DNA of 64,000 nt, from positions 2,418,001-2,482,000 of the forward strand of contig NZ_CP022987.1 of assembly GCF_004022565.1 (NCBI RefSeq), in the 5' to 3' direction. The translations under genes and the position numbers were made by a program. Under the pieces are notes generated by a model that was not told the origin of the DNA, did no database searches, and worked only from the letters and a program-made list of their open reading frames with translations. This stretch comes from Pollutimonas thiosulfatoxidans. Lineage in GTDB: Bacteria > Pseudomonadota > Gammaproteobacteria > Burkholderiales > Burkholderiaceae_B. Positions 1 through 8,696 of the stretch are shown here, piece after piece (position 1 is the stretch's first letter; every line of letters begins with the position of its first letter).

Positions 1-515
1 CTGCGCTCTATCCCGATATTGCTGAGGCGGACTGCAGGCTGGTGGTTATGCACTCAGCGCAGCGGGATGGCATCGCCACCCGCACCGGTCACCTTCGACC
101 CGAAGACGCGCTCGACGAGATTGTGCGGTTCTTCGAGGCGCGGGTTTCCGCCTTGCGACGGAGCGGGGTCGCTGCCGACCGGCTCATCCTCGATCCGGGG
201 ATGGGATTTTTCTTGAGCCCCGCACCGGAAACATCGCTGCACGTGCTGTCGAACCTTCAAAAGCTGAAGTCGGCGTTGGGGCTTCCGCTATTGGTCTCGG
301 TGTCGCGGAAATCCTTCTTGGGCGCCACCGTTGGCCTTCCTGTAAAGGATCTGGGTCCAGCGAGCCTTGCGGCGGAACTTCACGCGATCGGCAATGGCGC
401 TGACTACGTCCGCACCCACGCGCCTGGAGATCTGCGAAGCGCAATCACCTTCTCGGAAACCCTCGCGAAATTTCGCAGTCGCGACGCCAGAGACCGAGGG
501 TTAGATCATGCCTAG
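1..515 (+). CDS. sul1: Dihydropteroate synthase Sul1, 3' part (5' end outside window)
   Basis: This is the C-terminal part of the sulfonamide-resistant dihydropteroate synthase of class 1 integrons. The enzyme joins dihydropterin pyrophosphate to p-aminobenzoate in folate synthesis and is insensitive to sulfonamides. The reading frame enters at base 3 (ALYPDIAEADCRLVVMHSAQ) and includes the family signatures LILDPGMGFF and VSRKSFLGATVG. It ends with RDRGLDHA, the usual Sul1 C-terminus. An internal ATG at 42 is not the start. The gene belongs to the integron 3' conserved segment; qacEdelta1 and any cassettes would lie to the left of the window. Identification rests on recalled family sequence and is very secure. 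Confidence 0.97.
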   Translation, partial: ALYPDIAEADCRLVVMHSAQRDGIATRTGHLRPEDALDEIVRFFEARVSALRRSGVAADRLILDPGMGFFLSPAPETSLHVLSNLQKLKSALGLPLLVSVSRKSFLGATVGLPVKDLGPASLAAELHAIGNGADYVRTHAPGDLRSAITFSETLAKFRSRDARDRGLDHA

Positions 516-642
516 CATTCACCTTCCGGCCGCCCGCTAGCGGACCCTGGTCAGGTTCCGCGAAGGTGGGCGCAGACATGCTGGGCTCGTCAGGATCAAA
601 CTGCACTATGAGGCGGCGGTTCATACCGCGCCAGGGGAGCGA

Positions 643-1143
643 ATGGACAGCGAGGAGCCTCCGAACGTTCGGGTCGCCTGCTCGGGTGATATCGACGAGG
701 TTGTGCGGCTGATGCACGACGCTGCGGCGTGGATGTCCGCCAAGGGAACGCCCGCCTGGGACGTCGCGCGGATCGACCGGACATTCGCGGAGACCTTCGT
801 CCTGAGATCCGAGCTCCTAGTCGCGAGTTGCAGCGACGGCATCGTCGGCTGTTGCACCTTGTCGGCCGAGGATCCCGAGTTCTGGCCCGACGCCCTCAAG
901 GGGGAGGCCGCATATCTGCACAAGCTCGCGGTGCGACGGACACATGCGGGCCGGGGTGTCAGCTCCGCGCTGATCGAGGCTTGCCGCCATGCCGCGCGAA
1001 CGCAGGGGTGCGCCAAGCTGCGGCTCGACTGCCACCCGAACCTGCGTGGCCTATACGAGCGGCTCGGATTCACCCACGTCGACACTTTCAATCCCGGCTG
1101 GGATCCAACCTTCATCGCAGAACGCCTAGAACTCGAAATCTAA
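643..1143 (+). CDS. orf5: GNAT family acetyltransferase, orf5 of the integron 3' conserved segment
   Basis: This 166-residue protein has the GNAT acetyl-CoA fold, with the motif A region around residues 90-110 (LHKLAVRRTHAGRGVSSALI) and a C-terminal YERLGF motif. It is the orf5 that always follows sul1 in the class 1 integron 3' conserved segment. Its substrate is unknown and it is not known to confer resistance. The gene lies 127 bp after sul1. Position, size and sequence all match the standard segment, so the assignment is firm although the function is not. Confidence 0.95.
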   Translation: MDSEEPPNVRVACSGDIDEVVRLMHDAAAWMSAKGTPAWDVARIDRTFAETFVLRSELLVASCSDGIVGCCTLSAEDPEFWPDALKGEAAYLHKLAVRRTHAGRGVSSALIEACRHAARTQGCAKLRLDCHPNLRGLYERLGFTHVDTFNPGWDPTFIAERLELEI

Positions 1144-1465
1144 CGTCCGTTCGGGCATCGAGGTCCATGTCGGGGTGGGACGGGCCCGTGGCTTCAAGAT
1201 CACTTGCAGTCCGACCGCGATGTCTTGGTTGCGCGAGAGGTTGTCGATATCCTCCACTTCCATCATCAACCCTGGATAATGCCGCCGCCGTCATCGCCGC
1301 CGACGCCCGTGCCGGGCTTTTCGGGCCTGTCAGGCTTGCTCGGCCTTCAGCCTGCCTGGGCGAGATCTCCGGCGGACGGATTAACGGCGGAGCTTCGCCG
1401 CCTTTCGTGCGTGTGAAGGCCGAAGATAGTTCTCTCAAAAACATCCGTTTATGAGAGATACCAAA
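1144..1465. other. Tail of the integron 3' conserved segment, no gene
   Basis: I see no convincing gene in these 322 bases between orf5 and the first integron terminal repeat. The position fits the distal end of the 3' conserved segment as found in In4-type integrons. Confidence 0.6.
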
Positions 1466-1588
1466 TGTCATTTTCAGAAGACGACTGCACCAGTTGATTG
1501 GGCGTAATGGCTGTTGTGCAGCCAGCTCCTGACAGTTCAATATCAGAAGTGATCTGCACCAATCTCGACTATGCTCAATACTCGTGTG
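1466..1588 (+). repeat. 123-bp integron terminal segment (IRt copy), left of IS6100
   Basis: The segment starts with the 25-bp class 1 integron/Tn402 terminal inverted repeat (TGTCATTTTCAGAAGACGAC...) at 1466-1490 and runs to the first base of IS6100. Its first part is repeated in inverted orientation on the far side at 2817-2941. Copies of 123 and 152 bp flanking IS6100 are the known hallmark of In4-type integrons (established knowledge); the lengths are measured here. Confidence 0.9.
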
Positions 1589-2468
1589 GGCTCTGTTGCA
1601 AAAATCGTGAAGCTTGAGCATGCTTGGCGGAGATTGGACGGACGGAACGATGACGGATTTCAAGTGGCGCCATTTCCAGGGTGATGTGATCCTGTGGGCG
1701 GTGCGCTGGTATTGTCGCTATCCGATCAGCTATCGCGACCTTGAGGAAATGCTGGCGGAACGCGGCATTTCGGTCGACCATACGACGATCTATCGCTGGG
1801 TCCAGTGCTACGCCCCGGAGATGGAGAAGCGGCTGCGCTGGTTCTGGCGGCGTGGCTTTGATCCGAGCTGGCGCCTGGATGAAACCTACGTCAAGGTGCG
1901 GGGCAAGTGGACCTACCTGTACCGGGCAGTCGACAAGCGGGGCGACACGATCGATTTCTACCTGTCGCCGACCCGCAGCGCCAAGGCAGCGAAGCGGTTC
2001 CTGGGCAAGGCCCTGCGAGGCCTGAAGCACTGGGAAAAGCCTGCCACGCTCAATACCGACAAAGCGCCGAGCTATGGTGCAGCGATCACCGAATTGAAGC
2101 GCGAAGGAAAGCTGGACCGGGAGACGGCCCACCGGCAGGTGAAGTATCTCAATAACGTGATCGAGGCCGATCACGGAAAGCTCAAGATACTGATCAAGCC
2201 GGTGCGCGGTTTCAAATCGATCCCCACGGCCTATGCCACGATCAAGGGATTCGAAGTCATGCGAGCCCTGCGCAAAGGACAGGCTCGCCCCTGGTGCCTG
2301 CAGCCCGGCATCAGGGGCGAGGTGCGCCTTGTGGAGAGAGCTTTTGGCATTGGGCCCTCGGCGCTGACGGAGGCCATGGGCATGCTCAACCACCATTTCG
2401 CAGCAGCCGCCTGATCGGCGCAGAGCGACAGCCTACCTCTGACTGCCGCCAATCTTTGCAACAGAGCC
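1589..2468 (+). mobile_element. IS6100: IS6100 (IS6 family), complete 880-bp copy
   Basis: The element is bounded by the IS6-family terminal inverted repeat GGCTCTGTTGCAAA on the left (1589) and its complement TTTGCAACAGAGCC on the right (ending 2468). Its length of 880 bp equals that of IS6100. It contains one transposase gene. The right end abuts a second, truncated IS6100 copy with no intervening base. Confidence 0.97.
1620..2414 (+). CDS. tnpA: IS6100 transposase
   Basis: This 264-residue DDE transposase of the IS6 family mobilises IS6100 by replicative transposition and cointegrate formation. The start at ATG 1620 (MLGGDWTDGT) gives the standard length; a TTG two codons upstream is less likely. 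The N-terminal helix-turn-helix region (SYRDLEEMLAERGISVDHTT) is followed by the catalytic core with D in RLDETYVKVRG, D in LNTDKAPSY and E in VIEADHGKLK. The frame is intact, so the copy should be active. It sits inside the integron terminal region between inverted IRt copies. Confidence 0.97.
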   Translation: MLGGDWTDGTMTDFKWRHFQGDVILWAVRWYCRYPISYRDLEEMLAERGISVDHTTIYRWVQCYAPEMEKRLRWFWRRGFDPSWRLDETYVKVRGKWTYLYRAVDKRGDTIDFYLSPTRSAKAAKRFLGKALRGLKHWEKPATLNTDKAPSYGAAITELKREGKLDRETAHRQVKYLNNVIEADHGKLKILIKPVRGFKSIPTAYATIKGFEVMRALRKGQARPWCLQPGIRGEVRLVERAFGIGPSALTEAMGMLNHHFAAAA

Positions 2469-2789
2469 CTCAATAACGTGATCGAGGCCGATCACGGAAA
2501 GCTCAAGATACTGATCAAGCCGGTGCGCGGTTTCAAATCGATCCCCACGGCCTATGCCACGATCAAGGGATTCGAAGTCATGCGAGCCCTGCGCAAAGGA
2601 CAGGCTCGCCCCTGGTGCCTGCAGCCCGGCATCAGGGGCGAGGTGCGCCTTGTGGAGAGAGCTTTTGGCATTGGGCCCTCGGCGCTGACGGAGGCCATGG
2701 GCATGCTCAACCACCATTTCGCAGCAGCCGCCTGATCGGCGCAGAGCGACAGCCTACCTCTGACTGCCGCCAATCTTTGCAACAGAGCC
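2469..2789 (+). repeat. Truncated IS6100: tandem duplicate of its last 321 bp
   Basis: Bases 2469-2789 repeat bases 2148-2468, the 3' third of IS6100 including its right inverted repeat, in the same orientation. The left edge of this copy starts exactly at the end of the complete IS6100. It encodes only the C-terminal 85 residues of the transposase. The arrangement fits an intramolecular IS6100 event that deleted most of a neighbouring copy. Confidence 0.95.
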
Positions 2790-2941
2790 TCCGTCGCCAT
2801 GCTCACCTCGCTTTGGTGCACACGAGTATTGAGCATAGTCGAGATTGGTGCAGATCACTTCTGATATTGAACTGTCAGGAGCTGGCTGCACAACAGCCAT
2901 TACGCCCAATCAACTGGTGCAGTCGTCTTCTGAAAATGACA
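2790..2941 (-). repeat. 152-bp integron terminal segment (inverted IRt copy)
   Basis: This segment carries the inverted copy of the left 123-bp segment and ends at 2941 with the 25-bp terminal repeat in reverse orientation (2917-2941). It marks the outer boundary of the integron. The five bases just outside are AGTGC (2942-2946) and would be the target-site duplication to look for at the other, off-window end. Confidence 0.9.
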
Positions 2942-3001
2942 AGTGCGCCACTATGATCTGTTCAGAAAACCACCGTTTCACAGACACGTTAGATGCCGGC
3001 A

Positions 3002-3024
3002 TTATCTACAGAGCCAGTAGATAA
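3002..3024. promoter_or_regulatory. Perfect 8-bp inverted repeat upstream of the relaxase
   Basis: TTATCTAC (3002-3009) and GTAGATAA (3017-3024) are separated by 7 bases and lie 100 bp before the relaxase start. Such a palindrome next to a MobF relaxase could be an operator or part of an origin of transfer. The sequence alone does not decide. The 178 bases between integron and relaxase hold no gene. Confidence 0.4.
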
Positions 3025-3123
3025 ACTGAGTGTCAATTCACCTTCCTCTCCTTTCTAATCCAATACTGACGCAGGCTTTCCACCTGCCGACCAACCCCTC
3101 ACACTACCTCTCCCGGAGCCCCC

Positions 3124-6021
3124 ATGATCTCGCACAGTCAGATCTACCGCGCTCGCGCGTCCCTTGCCACCCACTACTACGCCGACCAGGCTGACGATTA
3201 CTACAGCCGCGACGGTGGTGCCGCAACTTGGCAAGGCGATGGCGCCCGGCGCCTGGGAGCCGTCGGTGAGATTGACCCTGCCCGCTTCAAAGCCATGTTG
3301 CAGGGCGACTTCGGCCGGAATGTGACGGCTGGCCGGTCGATCCGCAAGGATGCCAAGGCCCGTGCTGCGCTTGATCTGACCTTTGGTGCGCCCAAGAGCA
3401 TCACGCTGCAGGCACTGATTGGCGGCGATGAACGCCTGATTCATGCCAACGATCAAGCGGTGACTGCTGCTCTGGCCTATGTCGAACAACATCTGACCAT
3501 GGGTCGCCACAAGGAAAACGGCAAGTCGCGGGTGGAACAGACAGGCAATCTCATCATTGCCAAGTTCCGCCATGAAACCGCCCGCCCTACGGAAGACGCA
3601 GCCCCTGACCCTCACCTGCATGTTCACGCCCTGCTGATGAACCTGACTCAGCGCGCCGACGACAACTGGGTGTCGCTCTCGAACGAGGCGATTTTCAAGC
3701 TGCTGCGGGTGACAGACTCCATCTATCAGGCTGAGCTGGAACGTAATGTCCGCGCCCTGGGGTATGCCGTTCGCCATGAAAAGAACCATATCGAACTGGC
3801 CCATATCACCCGTGAACAGATCGAGTTTTTCAGTAAGCGCAGCGCCGGCATCACGGCTGAACTGACGGCTCGCGGCACCGCCCGCGACAACGCCCCTCAT
3901 GCGCTGCGCCAGGGTATCAATCTGGCACACCGCCAGGAGAAAACCCAGGTTTTCAGCCGCGCGGAACTGCATCAGCAGTGGCGGGAAGCGGCAGCAACCA
4001 TCGGAATGCAGTTTGACCAAGCACGCCACGACGCTGAACGACAGGCACCAGAAGCACGGGAAATATCTGCCGATCTTGTCGCACAGGCTTCGCTGGACTG
4101 GGCCATCCAGCACTTGGCTGAACGCGAGTCCGTCATGCCCCTGGCCGATCTGCTGCACAGCGCCGTACGCCATGCCGGGGGCCATACCAACATCACAGCC
4201 ATTCAGGCAGCCATCCAGGGCCGTGTCGCATCCGGTGCGCTGATCCAGGAAGCGCCGCACTACAGCAGCACACAGGACAAGAACGCCCAGCCCATGACCC
4301 GCGAAGGATGGGCTGCTGAAGTCACCCGGCTGGCTGGATTGAACCAGGACACTGCCCTGCAGCTGGTTGATGACGCCATTGCCCAGGGCCGCCTGTTGAT
4401 GGAAAGCCCACGCTACGCCACCCGCAAGGCCCATGAAGCCGAATCCAGGATACTGGCTGCTGAACAGACAGGCCGTGGTGCCTGGCAATCTACGATCAAC
4501 GCCGCCGACGCTGAAAATGCTCTGGATACCCTGCTGACCCCCGGCCAGCGCGAAGCAGTCATGCTGATTACCACTGGCAGCGATCAAGTAGCAGGCATCC
4601 AGGGGCTCGCCGGTACGGGGAAATCCTTCGCCCTGCAAAACGCCCAAACCATTCTGCGTGAACAGGGTCACGCCATGACGGCCCTGGCTCCCTACGGGAA
4701 CATGGTTCGCAACCTGCGCCAAGACGGCATTGCGGCCAACACCATTGCCTCCATCCTGGCCGCTGCCGACAAGCGCCCCTTCCTGGACTCCCTAGGACCG
4801 ACATCAGTAGTGGTTATCGACGAAGCCGGGGTGGTACCGGTGCGACAGATGGACAAGCTGCTGGCCCTCATTCAGCCAACAGGCGCGAAGGTGGTGCTGC
4901 TGGGCGACACGGCCCAGACCAAGGCCATCGAGGCCGGCCGCGCCTTTGCCATGCTGCAGGAACAGGGAATGAAGACCGTCTTGATGGGCGACATCCAGCG
5001 CCAACGCTCGGCGCGGCTGCGCCAGGCGGTCGAACTCGCTGCCACAGGCCGGGCCAGTCACTCCTTGCCGCTGCTAAATACCATCCGCGTCATTCCAGAT
5101 GAGTTCACCACCGACGAACATGGCAGGAAGACCCGCGACAGCTCAGCCCGTTATGAGGCCATCGCGAAGTCCTACACCGGACTGACGGCCACCGAACAGG
5201 CCAACACCATCGTCGTGACCGGCACCAACGCCTCAAGGAATGCAATCAATCGACGCATTCACGCCCTGCTTGGCCTGGAAGGCAAAGGCCGCCCGTGCCA
5301 ATTGTTGGCCCGGCATGACACCACACGCGCCGAACGCAGTGTGGCCCGCTATTACACCGTGGGGGACATCGTGATTCCAGAGCGTGATTACAAGTGCGGC
5401 CTGAAACGCGGCGAACTCTACCGCGTGACCGGCAGCGCCCGCCATGACCGTATAAACGTCCTACCTTTCCACGCAGACCCAACAACCACGCAGCCCATAG
5501 AAATCATTCCCAAGACCATGAGCAAGCTGTCTGTCTATCATCTGAACGAGGCAGAATTGTCCGTAGCCGACCATGTCCGCATCACGCGCAACGATGCTCA
5601 ACATGATCTGGTCAACGGGCAACTGGCGAAAGTCGTAGCCATCGACGCGGGCAGCGTCACCCTGGAAACCCAGGGCCGCCATGTCCAGCTACCCACAGAC
5701 CGGCCCTTGAACATGGACTACGCCTATGCCACCACCGCGCACAGCGCTCAGGGGCTGACCTGCGACCGGGTGCTTTACAACGCCGAGAGCTTCAGCCGCA
5801 CCACCGCCCAGGACACCTACTACGTCAGCATCTCGCGGGAACGGCATGAGGTGACGGTGTTCACCGACGATGCAGAGAAGCTGCCGGAAAGAGTGGACAG
5901 GCAGACTTACAAGGGACTGGCGCACGACCTGCAGCCTGCTGCCGCAAAGGTCTTTGGCCAGGATGAAAAGGAGCTGGCCGCATCGACTCTACCTGTCGAA
6001 TCTGACCTTGAGGTAGATTGA
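3124..6021 (+). CDS. MobF-family conjugative relaxase-helicase (TraI/TrwC-like)
   Basis: This 965-residue protein nicks the plasmid or ICE at oriT, stays linked to the 5' end and unwinds DNA for conjugative transfer. The N-terminal relaxase domain has paired tyrosines Y18/Y19 and Y26/Y27, matching the catalytic Y18 and Y26 of TrwC, and the metal-binding histidines H164, H166 and H168 in PDPHLHVH. The C-terminal half is a RecD-like helicase with Walker A LAGTGKSFAL at about residue 495 and Walker B VVIDEAG at about 562. Its length matches TrwC (about 966). An AGGAG-poor but acceptable leader CCCGGAGCCCCC precedes ATG 3124. No type IV secretion genes are in the window; the integron was inserted just upstream, so the partner genes may lie to the left. 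Confidence 0.93.
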   Translation: MISHSQIYRARASLATHYYADQADDYYSRDGGAATWQGDGARRLGAVGEIDPARFKAMLQGDFGRNVTAGRSIRKDAKARAALDLTFGAPKSITLQALIGGDERLIHANDQAVTAALAYVEQHLTMGRHKENGKSRVEQTGNLIIAKFRHETARPTEDAAPDPHLHVHALLMNLTQRADDNWVSLSNEAIFKLLRVTDSIYQAELERNVRALGYAVRHEKNHIELAHITREQIEFFSKRSAGITAELTARGTARDNAPHALRQGINLAHRQEKTQVFSRAELHQQWREAAATIGMQFDQARHDAERQAPEAREISADLVAQASLDWAIQHLAERESVMPLADLLHSAVRHAGGHTNITAIQAAIQGRVASGALIQEAPHYSSTQDKNAQPMTREGWAAEVTRLAGLNQDTALQLVDDAIAQGRLLMESPRYATRKAHEAESRILAAEQTGRGAWQSTINAADAENALDTLLTPGQREAVMLITTGSDQVAGIQGLAGTGKSFALQNAQTILREQGHAMTALAPYGNMVRNLRQDGIAANTIASILAAADKRPFLDSLGPTSVVVIDEAGVVPVRQMDKLLALIQPTGAKVVLLGDTAQTKAIEAGRAFAMLQEQGMKTVLMGDIQRQRSARLRQAVELAATGRASHSLPLLNTIRVIPDEFTTDEHGRKTRDSSARYEAIAKSYTGLTATEQANTIVVTGTNASRNAINRRIHALLGLEGKGRPCQLLARHDTTRAERSVARYYTVGDIVIPERDYKCGLKRGELYRVTGSARHDRINVLPFHADPTTTQPIEIIPKTMSKLSVYHLNEAELSVADHVRITRNDAQHDLVNGQLAKVVAIDAGSVTLETQGRHVQLPTDRPLNMDYAYATTAHSAQGLTCDRVLYNAESFSRTTAQDTYYVSISRERHEVTVFTDDAEKLPERVDRQTYKGLAHDLQPAAAKVFGQDEKELAASTLPVESDLEVD

Positions 6022-6570
6022 CGCAATTGTGCAGGCCGGTTGCAGGCAATGTGTAATTGGTGGGTAGTCCAGTTGCAGCCATGCTGCAGCTGGCATGCCC
6101 TCAGCAAGTCATGAGAGTGTATAAAGCCAGCCGTCGAGATGTAGTGGCACAACTGCGGAAAGAATTTATTCCACCGTCTACGCCCCGGAAGGCTACACCC
6201 GTGGCCTTTCCTTCCTCCTTCCAATCAACGGCTTATGCAATTCTGCAGCCCTGTTTGTCCTGCATCGGAGGTCACAACGCTTTCCCGCTAGGCATTTGAA
6301 AACACAACCCTTTCCCCACCCCGCCAGGGGTGCGTCATGTGTGGGACTTTTAAGGCCACAAATGAGCGAAGGCGAATTTGAGGACGGAAAGTCCCAGCCA
6401 GGCCGGGAACCGGGCTGGCATCGTCACCGGACAGGGTCCCAGGCGCAGCCTGGGAACTGCACGGCACCAGCAGCACAAGCTGCTCTGACATGCTCCCCAA
6501 CAGCAAACCACCCGCAGAGAACAGCAAGCCCGACATTGCACACCCACAGCAAACACGCGAGAATTTCTCT
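6022..6570 (+). ncRNA. Structured non-coding leader upstream of the SRAP gene
   Basis: No gene is visible in these 549 bases. The second half is rich in stems: GGGACTTT (6343-6350) pairs with AAAGTCCC (6388-6395), and three short GC hairpins follow (CCAGCC...GGCTGG, TCCCAGGC...GCCTGGGA, AGCAG...CTGCT) at about 6393-6490. It resembles in style the leaders before the DUF3560, radC, klcA and parB genes of the same element, but I could not align it to them. The direction is assigned from the downstream gene. Confidence 0.4.
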
Positions 6571-7245
6571 ATGTGCAATCGCTACGTAACACCCGATCAG
6601 GCGGCTGTTGAACGCTACTGGCATGTAGGACGCCAGAACCCGCCAAGGCTCTGGGGGCCAGAGGTGCATCCCCGGGGTATGGGGCCGTTTATTCGTGCAG
6701 GCGACCAGGGGCGGGAACTTGCCGTAGGCCAGTGGGCGCTGATTCCCCCATTCGCCAAGGATGCCAAATTGCCCTATTCCACCAACAATGCACGCGCAGA
6801 AGAACTAGCGCAAAAGCCCACCTTTCGGCAAGCCTGGGCGCGGGGGCAGCGCTGCATCATTCCGGCGGAATCCTTCGATGAACCCTGTTGGGAAAGCGGC
6901 AGCAATGTGTGGTGGCGGTTCCGGCGCGCCGATGGTGCGCCCTGGGGGCTGGCCGGTCTGTGGAATACCTGGGTGAGCCGGGAAACCGGCGAAGTGGTAG
7001 AAAGCTACACCATGCTTACGCTGAACGCAGACGCTCACCCCCTGATGAACAGGATGCACAAGCCGGATCCCTCCAAACCTGTCGGCGCGCAGGATAAGCG
7101 CTCGGTGATTCCGATTGAGCTGGCCGATGTCGATCAATGGCTGAACGGCAGCCAGGACGACGCGCAGGCGCTGTTTACTCTGCCGCCCGCTGCGGCATTC
7201 GATGCCATCCCGCTGGAACCGCCGCGACAGTCCAGCCTGATTTAA
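6571..7245 (+). CDS. SOS response-associated peptidase (SRAP, YedK/HMCES family)
   Basis: The 224-residue protein belongs to the family that forms thiazolidine crosslinks with abasic sites in single-stranded DNA and so protects ssDNA during replication or transfer. The start must be ATG 6571 because the catalytic cysteine is residue 2 (MCNRYV). Other active-site residues are visible: the NNARAE motif (72-77), E100 in IIPAESF and H156 in NADAHPLMNRM. On a conjugative element it would act on ssDNA alongside the SSB encoded next door. It follows the relaxase and is convergent with the ssb gene; a GC hairpin (7292-7310, without T-tract) lies between. Confidence 0.93.
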   Translation: MCNRYVTPDQAAVERYWHVGRQNPPRLWGPEVHPRGMGPFIRAGDQGRELAVGQWALIPPFAKDAKLPYSTNNARAEELAQKPTFRQAWARGQRCIIPAESFDEPCWESGSNVWWRFRRADGAPWGLAGLWNTWVSRETGEVVESYTMLTLNADAHPLMNRMHKPDPSKPVGAQDKRSVIPIELADVDQWLNGSQDDAQALFTLPPAAAFDAIPLEPPRQSSLI

Positions 7246-7361
7246 TGATCTGTGTCGGTCAGCGCGAGGATTCCGGCGACACACGCAACAAGGCCCGGCA
7301 AAGCCGGGCCAGTCGCGGTTTTCGCCAGGCCGGTGTTACCCGACCTGTGGTGGGCTGTCGA

Positions 7362-7820
7362 TTAGAATGGAATATCTGATGTATCGATTTCGTCAGGCGT
7401 TGCAGTGGGTGCCTTCGCCTTGCTGCTGCGGCCTTTCGGGCGGGCTGCCGGTGCAGCTTGTGCAGTTTCATCCTTGGCGGTTTCCCTGCTGCCCAACATC
7501 TGCATTTGGTCGGCAATGATTTCCGTGGTGTAACGGTCTGTGCCGGTGTCGGCGTCCTGCCACTTGCGGGTTTTCAGGCGGCCTTCCACGAATACCGTGC
7601 GGCCTTTGCGCAGATATTCACCGGCAATTTCAGCCAGTCGGCCATAGAAAACGACGCGGTGCCATTCGGTTTCTTCGCGGCGCTCGCCTGTGGCCTTGTC
7701 CTTCCATTGGTGAGTCGTAGCAATCGACGCTGAGCAGACGGCTGCACCTTCTGCGGTGTAGCGGACTTCGGGGTCTTTGCCAAGGTTGCCGATCAGAGTG
7801 GCGCGGTTCAACGATGCCAT
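7362..7820 (-). CDS. ssb: Single-stranded DNA-binding protein
   Basis: This 152-residue SSB binds and protects ssDNA during replication, repair and conjugation. The OB-fold start MASLNRATLIGNLGKDPEVR and the internal EETEWHRVVFYGRLAE are diagnostic. The C-terminal acidic tip TSDIPF, used for partner docking, is present, with a low-complexity linker of Ala, Pro and Lys before it. It lies 66 bp downstream of the DUF3560 gene on the same strand and probably shares its transcript. It is an element-borne copy, as is common on conjugative elements. Confidence 0.95.
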   Translation of the reverse strand: MASLNRATLIGNLGKDPEVRYTAEGAAVCSASIATTHQWKDKATGERREETEWHRVVFYGRLAEIAGEYLRKGRTVFVEGRLKTRKWQDADTGTDRYTTEIIADQMQMLGSRETAKDETAQAAPAARPKGRSSKAKAPTATPDEIDTSDIPF

Positions 7821-7886
7821 GGTGACTTCTCCTTTGTGTCAGTCGGGGGGAATGTCTGGGCGACCCTCCGCCCAGACAGGAAAGGC

Positions 7887-8696
7887 TTATTGCTGTCGCT
7901 GGGCGAGTTCCAGGGCGCGCATGAAATCCATGGCGGCCCATTGGGCGTTGCCGGTCAGTTGCCGCACCCAGGCGCTGCGTGTCGGACTCCAGCGGAATCC
8001 GTGGCGCTTGAGCAAGTCGCGCGTTTCCTTGGCGGGTTTGCCGTCAAACAAGAACATGGCGCGGTTTTCCTGCGGATCCTCGCGGTAGGTGTAGCCGGGG
8101 CCGCTGCGTTCAAACTCGGGCCGGTCAGCCACTTTCTCCAGGTCTTTGATGCGTTGGGCAATGCGGCGAATATTGGCGTTGTTGTTCTGCAGTTGGTACG
8201 GTGCAAAACCGATACGACCCATAAAATCAGGCTTGACCAGTTCGCGGGCGCGAGTATCGTCCACCAGACCGCTGGCTACGAGGGCGCTGATGCAGGTTTC
8301 CGGCTCGGCCTTGGCATGGCGGCGAAGAACCCCATTCAATTTCTTCATAGCGTCCTGCCATGCCTGCAACGATGCCAGCCTGGTTTTCAGCTTTTCGATG
8401 GCCTGCGGGTCATCGCTGGAGATGCCGCCCTTGCCTACTGCTGCGGCCTTGTCTGCATAGTGTTCGGCCTTCTTCTGCAACTCAAAGGATTTTTCATAGC
8501 TCTGCTGGATGCGGCCCCGATAGCGACGGTCGCCACGTTCGGAGTGATGGCCCACCAGAATCGGCTGACCAAAGGGAATGGCCTGTGCCATGTCGTGCGC
8601 CTGGGCGTGTGCCGCGTCTGCCTGTCGTTCGGCCTGTGCGGCCTTGGCCTGATACCCTGCTTTCCGTGCTGCTTGCTTCGCTTCATAGGTGTTCAT
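7887..8696 (-). CDS. DUF3560 domain protein
   Basis: The 269-residue protein has an N-terminal charged helix (about 1-45), then the DUF3560 core with IPFGQPILVGHHSERGDRR (residues 41-59) and a long coiled or helical middle, and a C-terminal region (about 215-260) ending ALELAQRQQ. Proteins of this family are common on plasmids and ICEs of proteobacteria and their function is unknown. The start at 8696 has a GGAG ribosome site. It heads a unit with ssb and is preceded by the structured leader at 8697-9330. Confidence 0.88.
   Translation of the reverse strand: MNTYEAKQAARKAGYQAKAAQAERQADAAHAQAHDMAQAIPFGQPILVGHHSERGDRRYRGRIQQSYEKSFELQKKAEHYADKAAAVGKGGISSDDPQAIEKLKTRLASLQAWQDAMKKLNGVLRRHAKAEPETCISALVASGLVDDTRARELVKPDFMGRIGFAPYQLQNNNANIRRIAQRIKDLEKVADRPEFERSGPGYTYREDPQENRAMFLFDGKPAKETRDLLKRHGFRWSPTRSAWVRQLTGNAQWAAMDFMRALELAQRQQ

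Noticed and set aside
3055..4722. Long open frame of 555 codons on the minus strand
   Set aside because: It is antisense to the relaxase, has no recognisable domain, and its composition follows from the relaxase codon bias.
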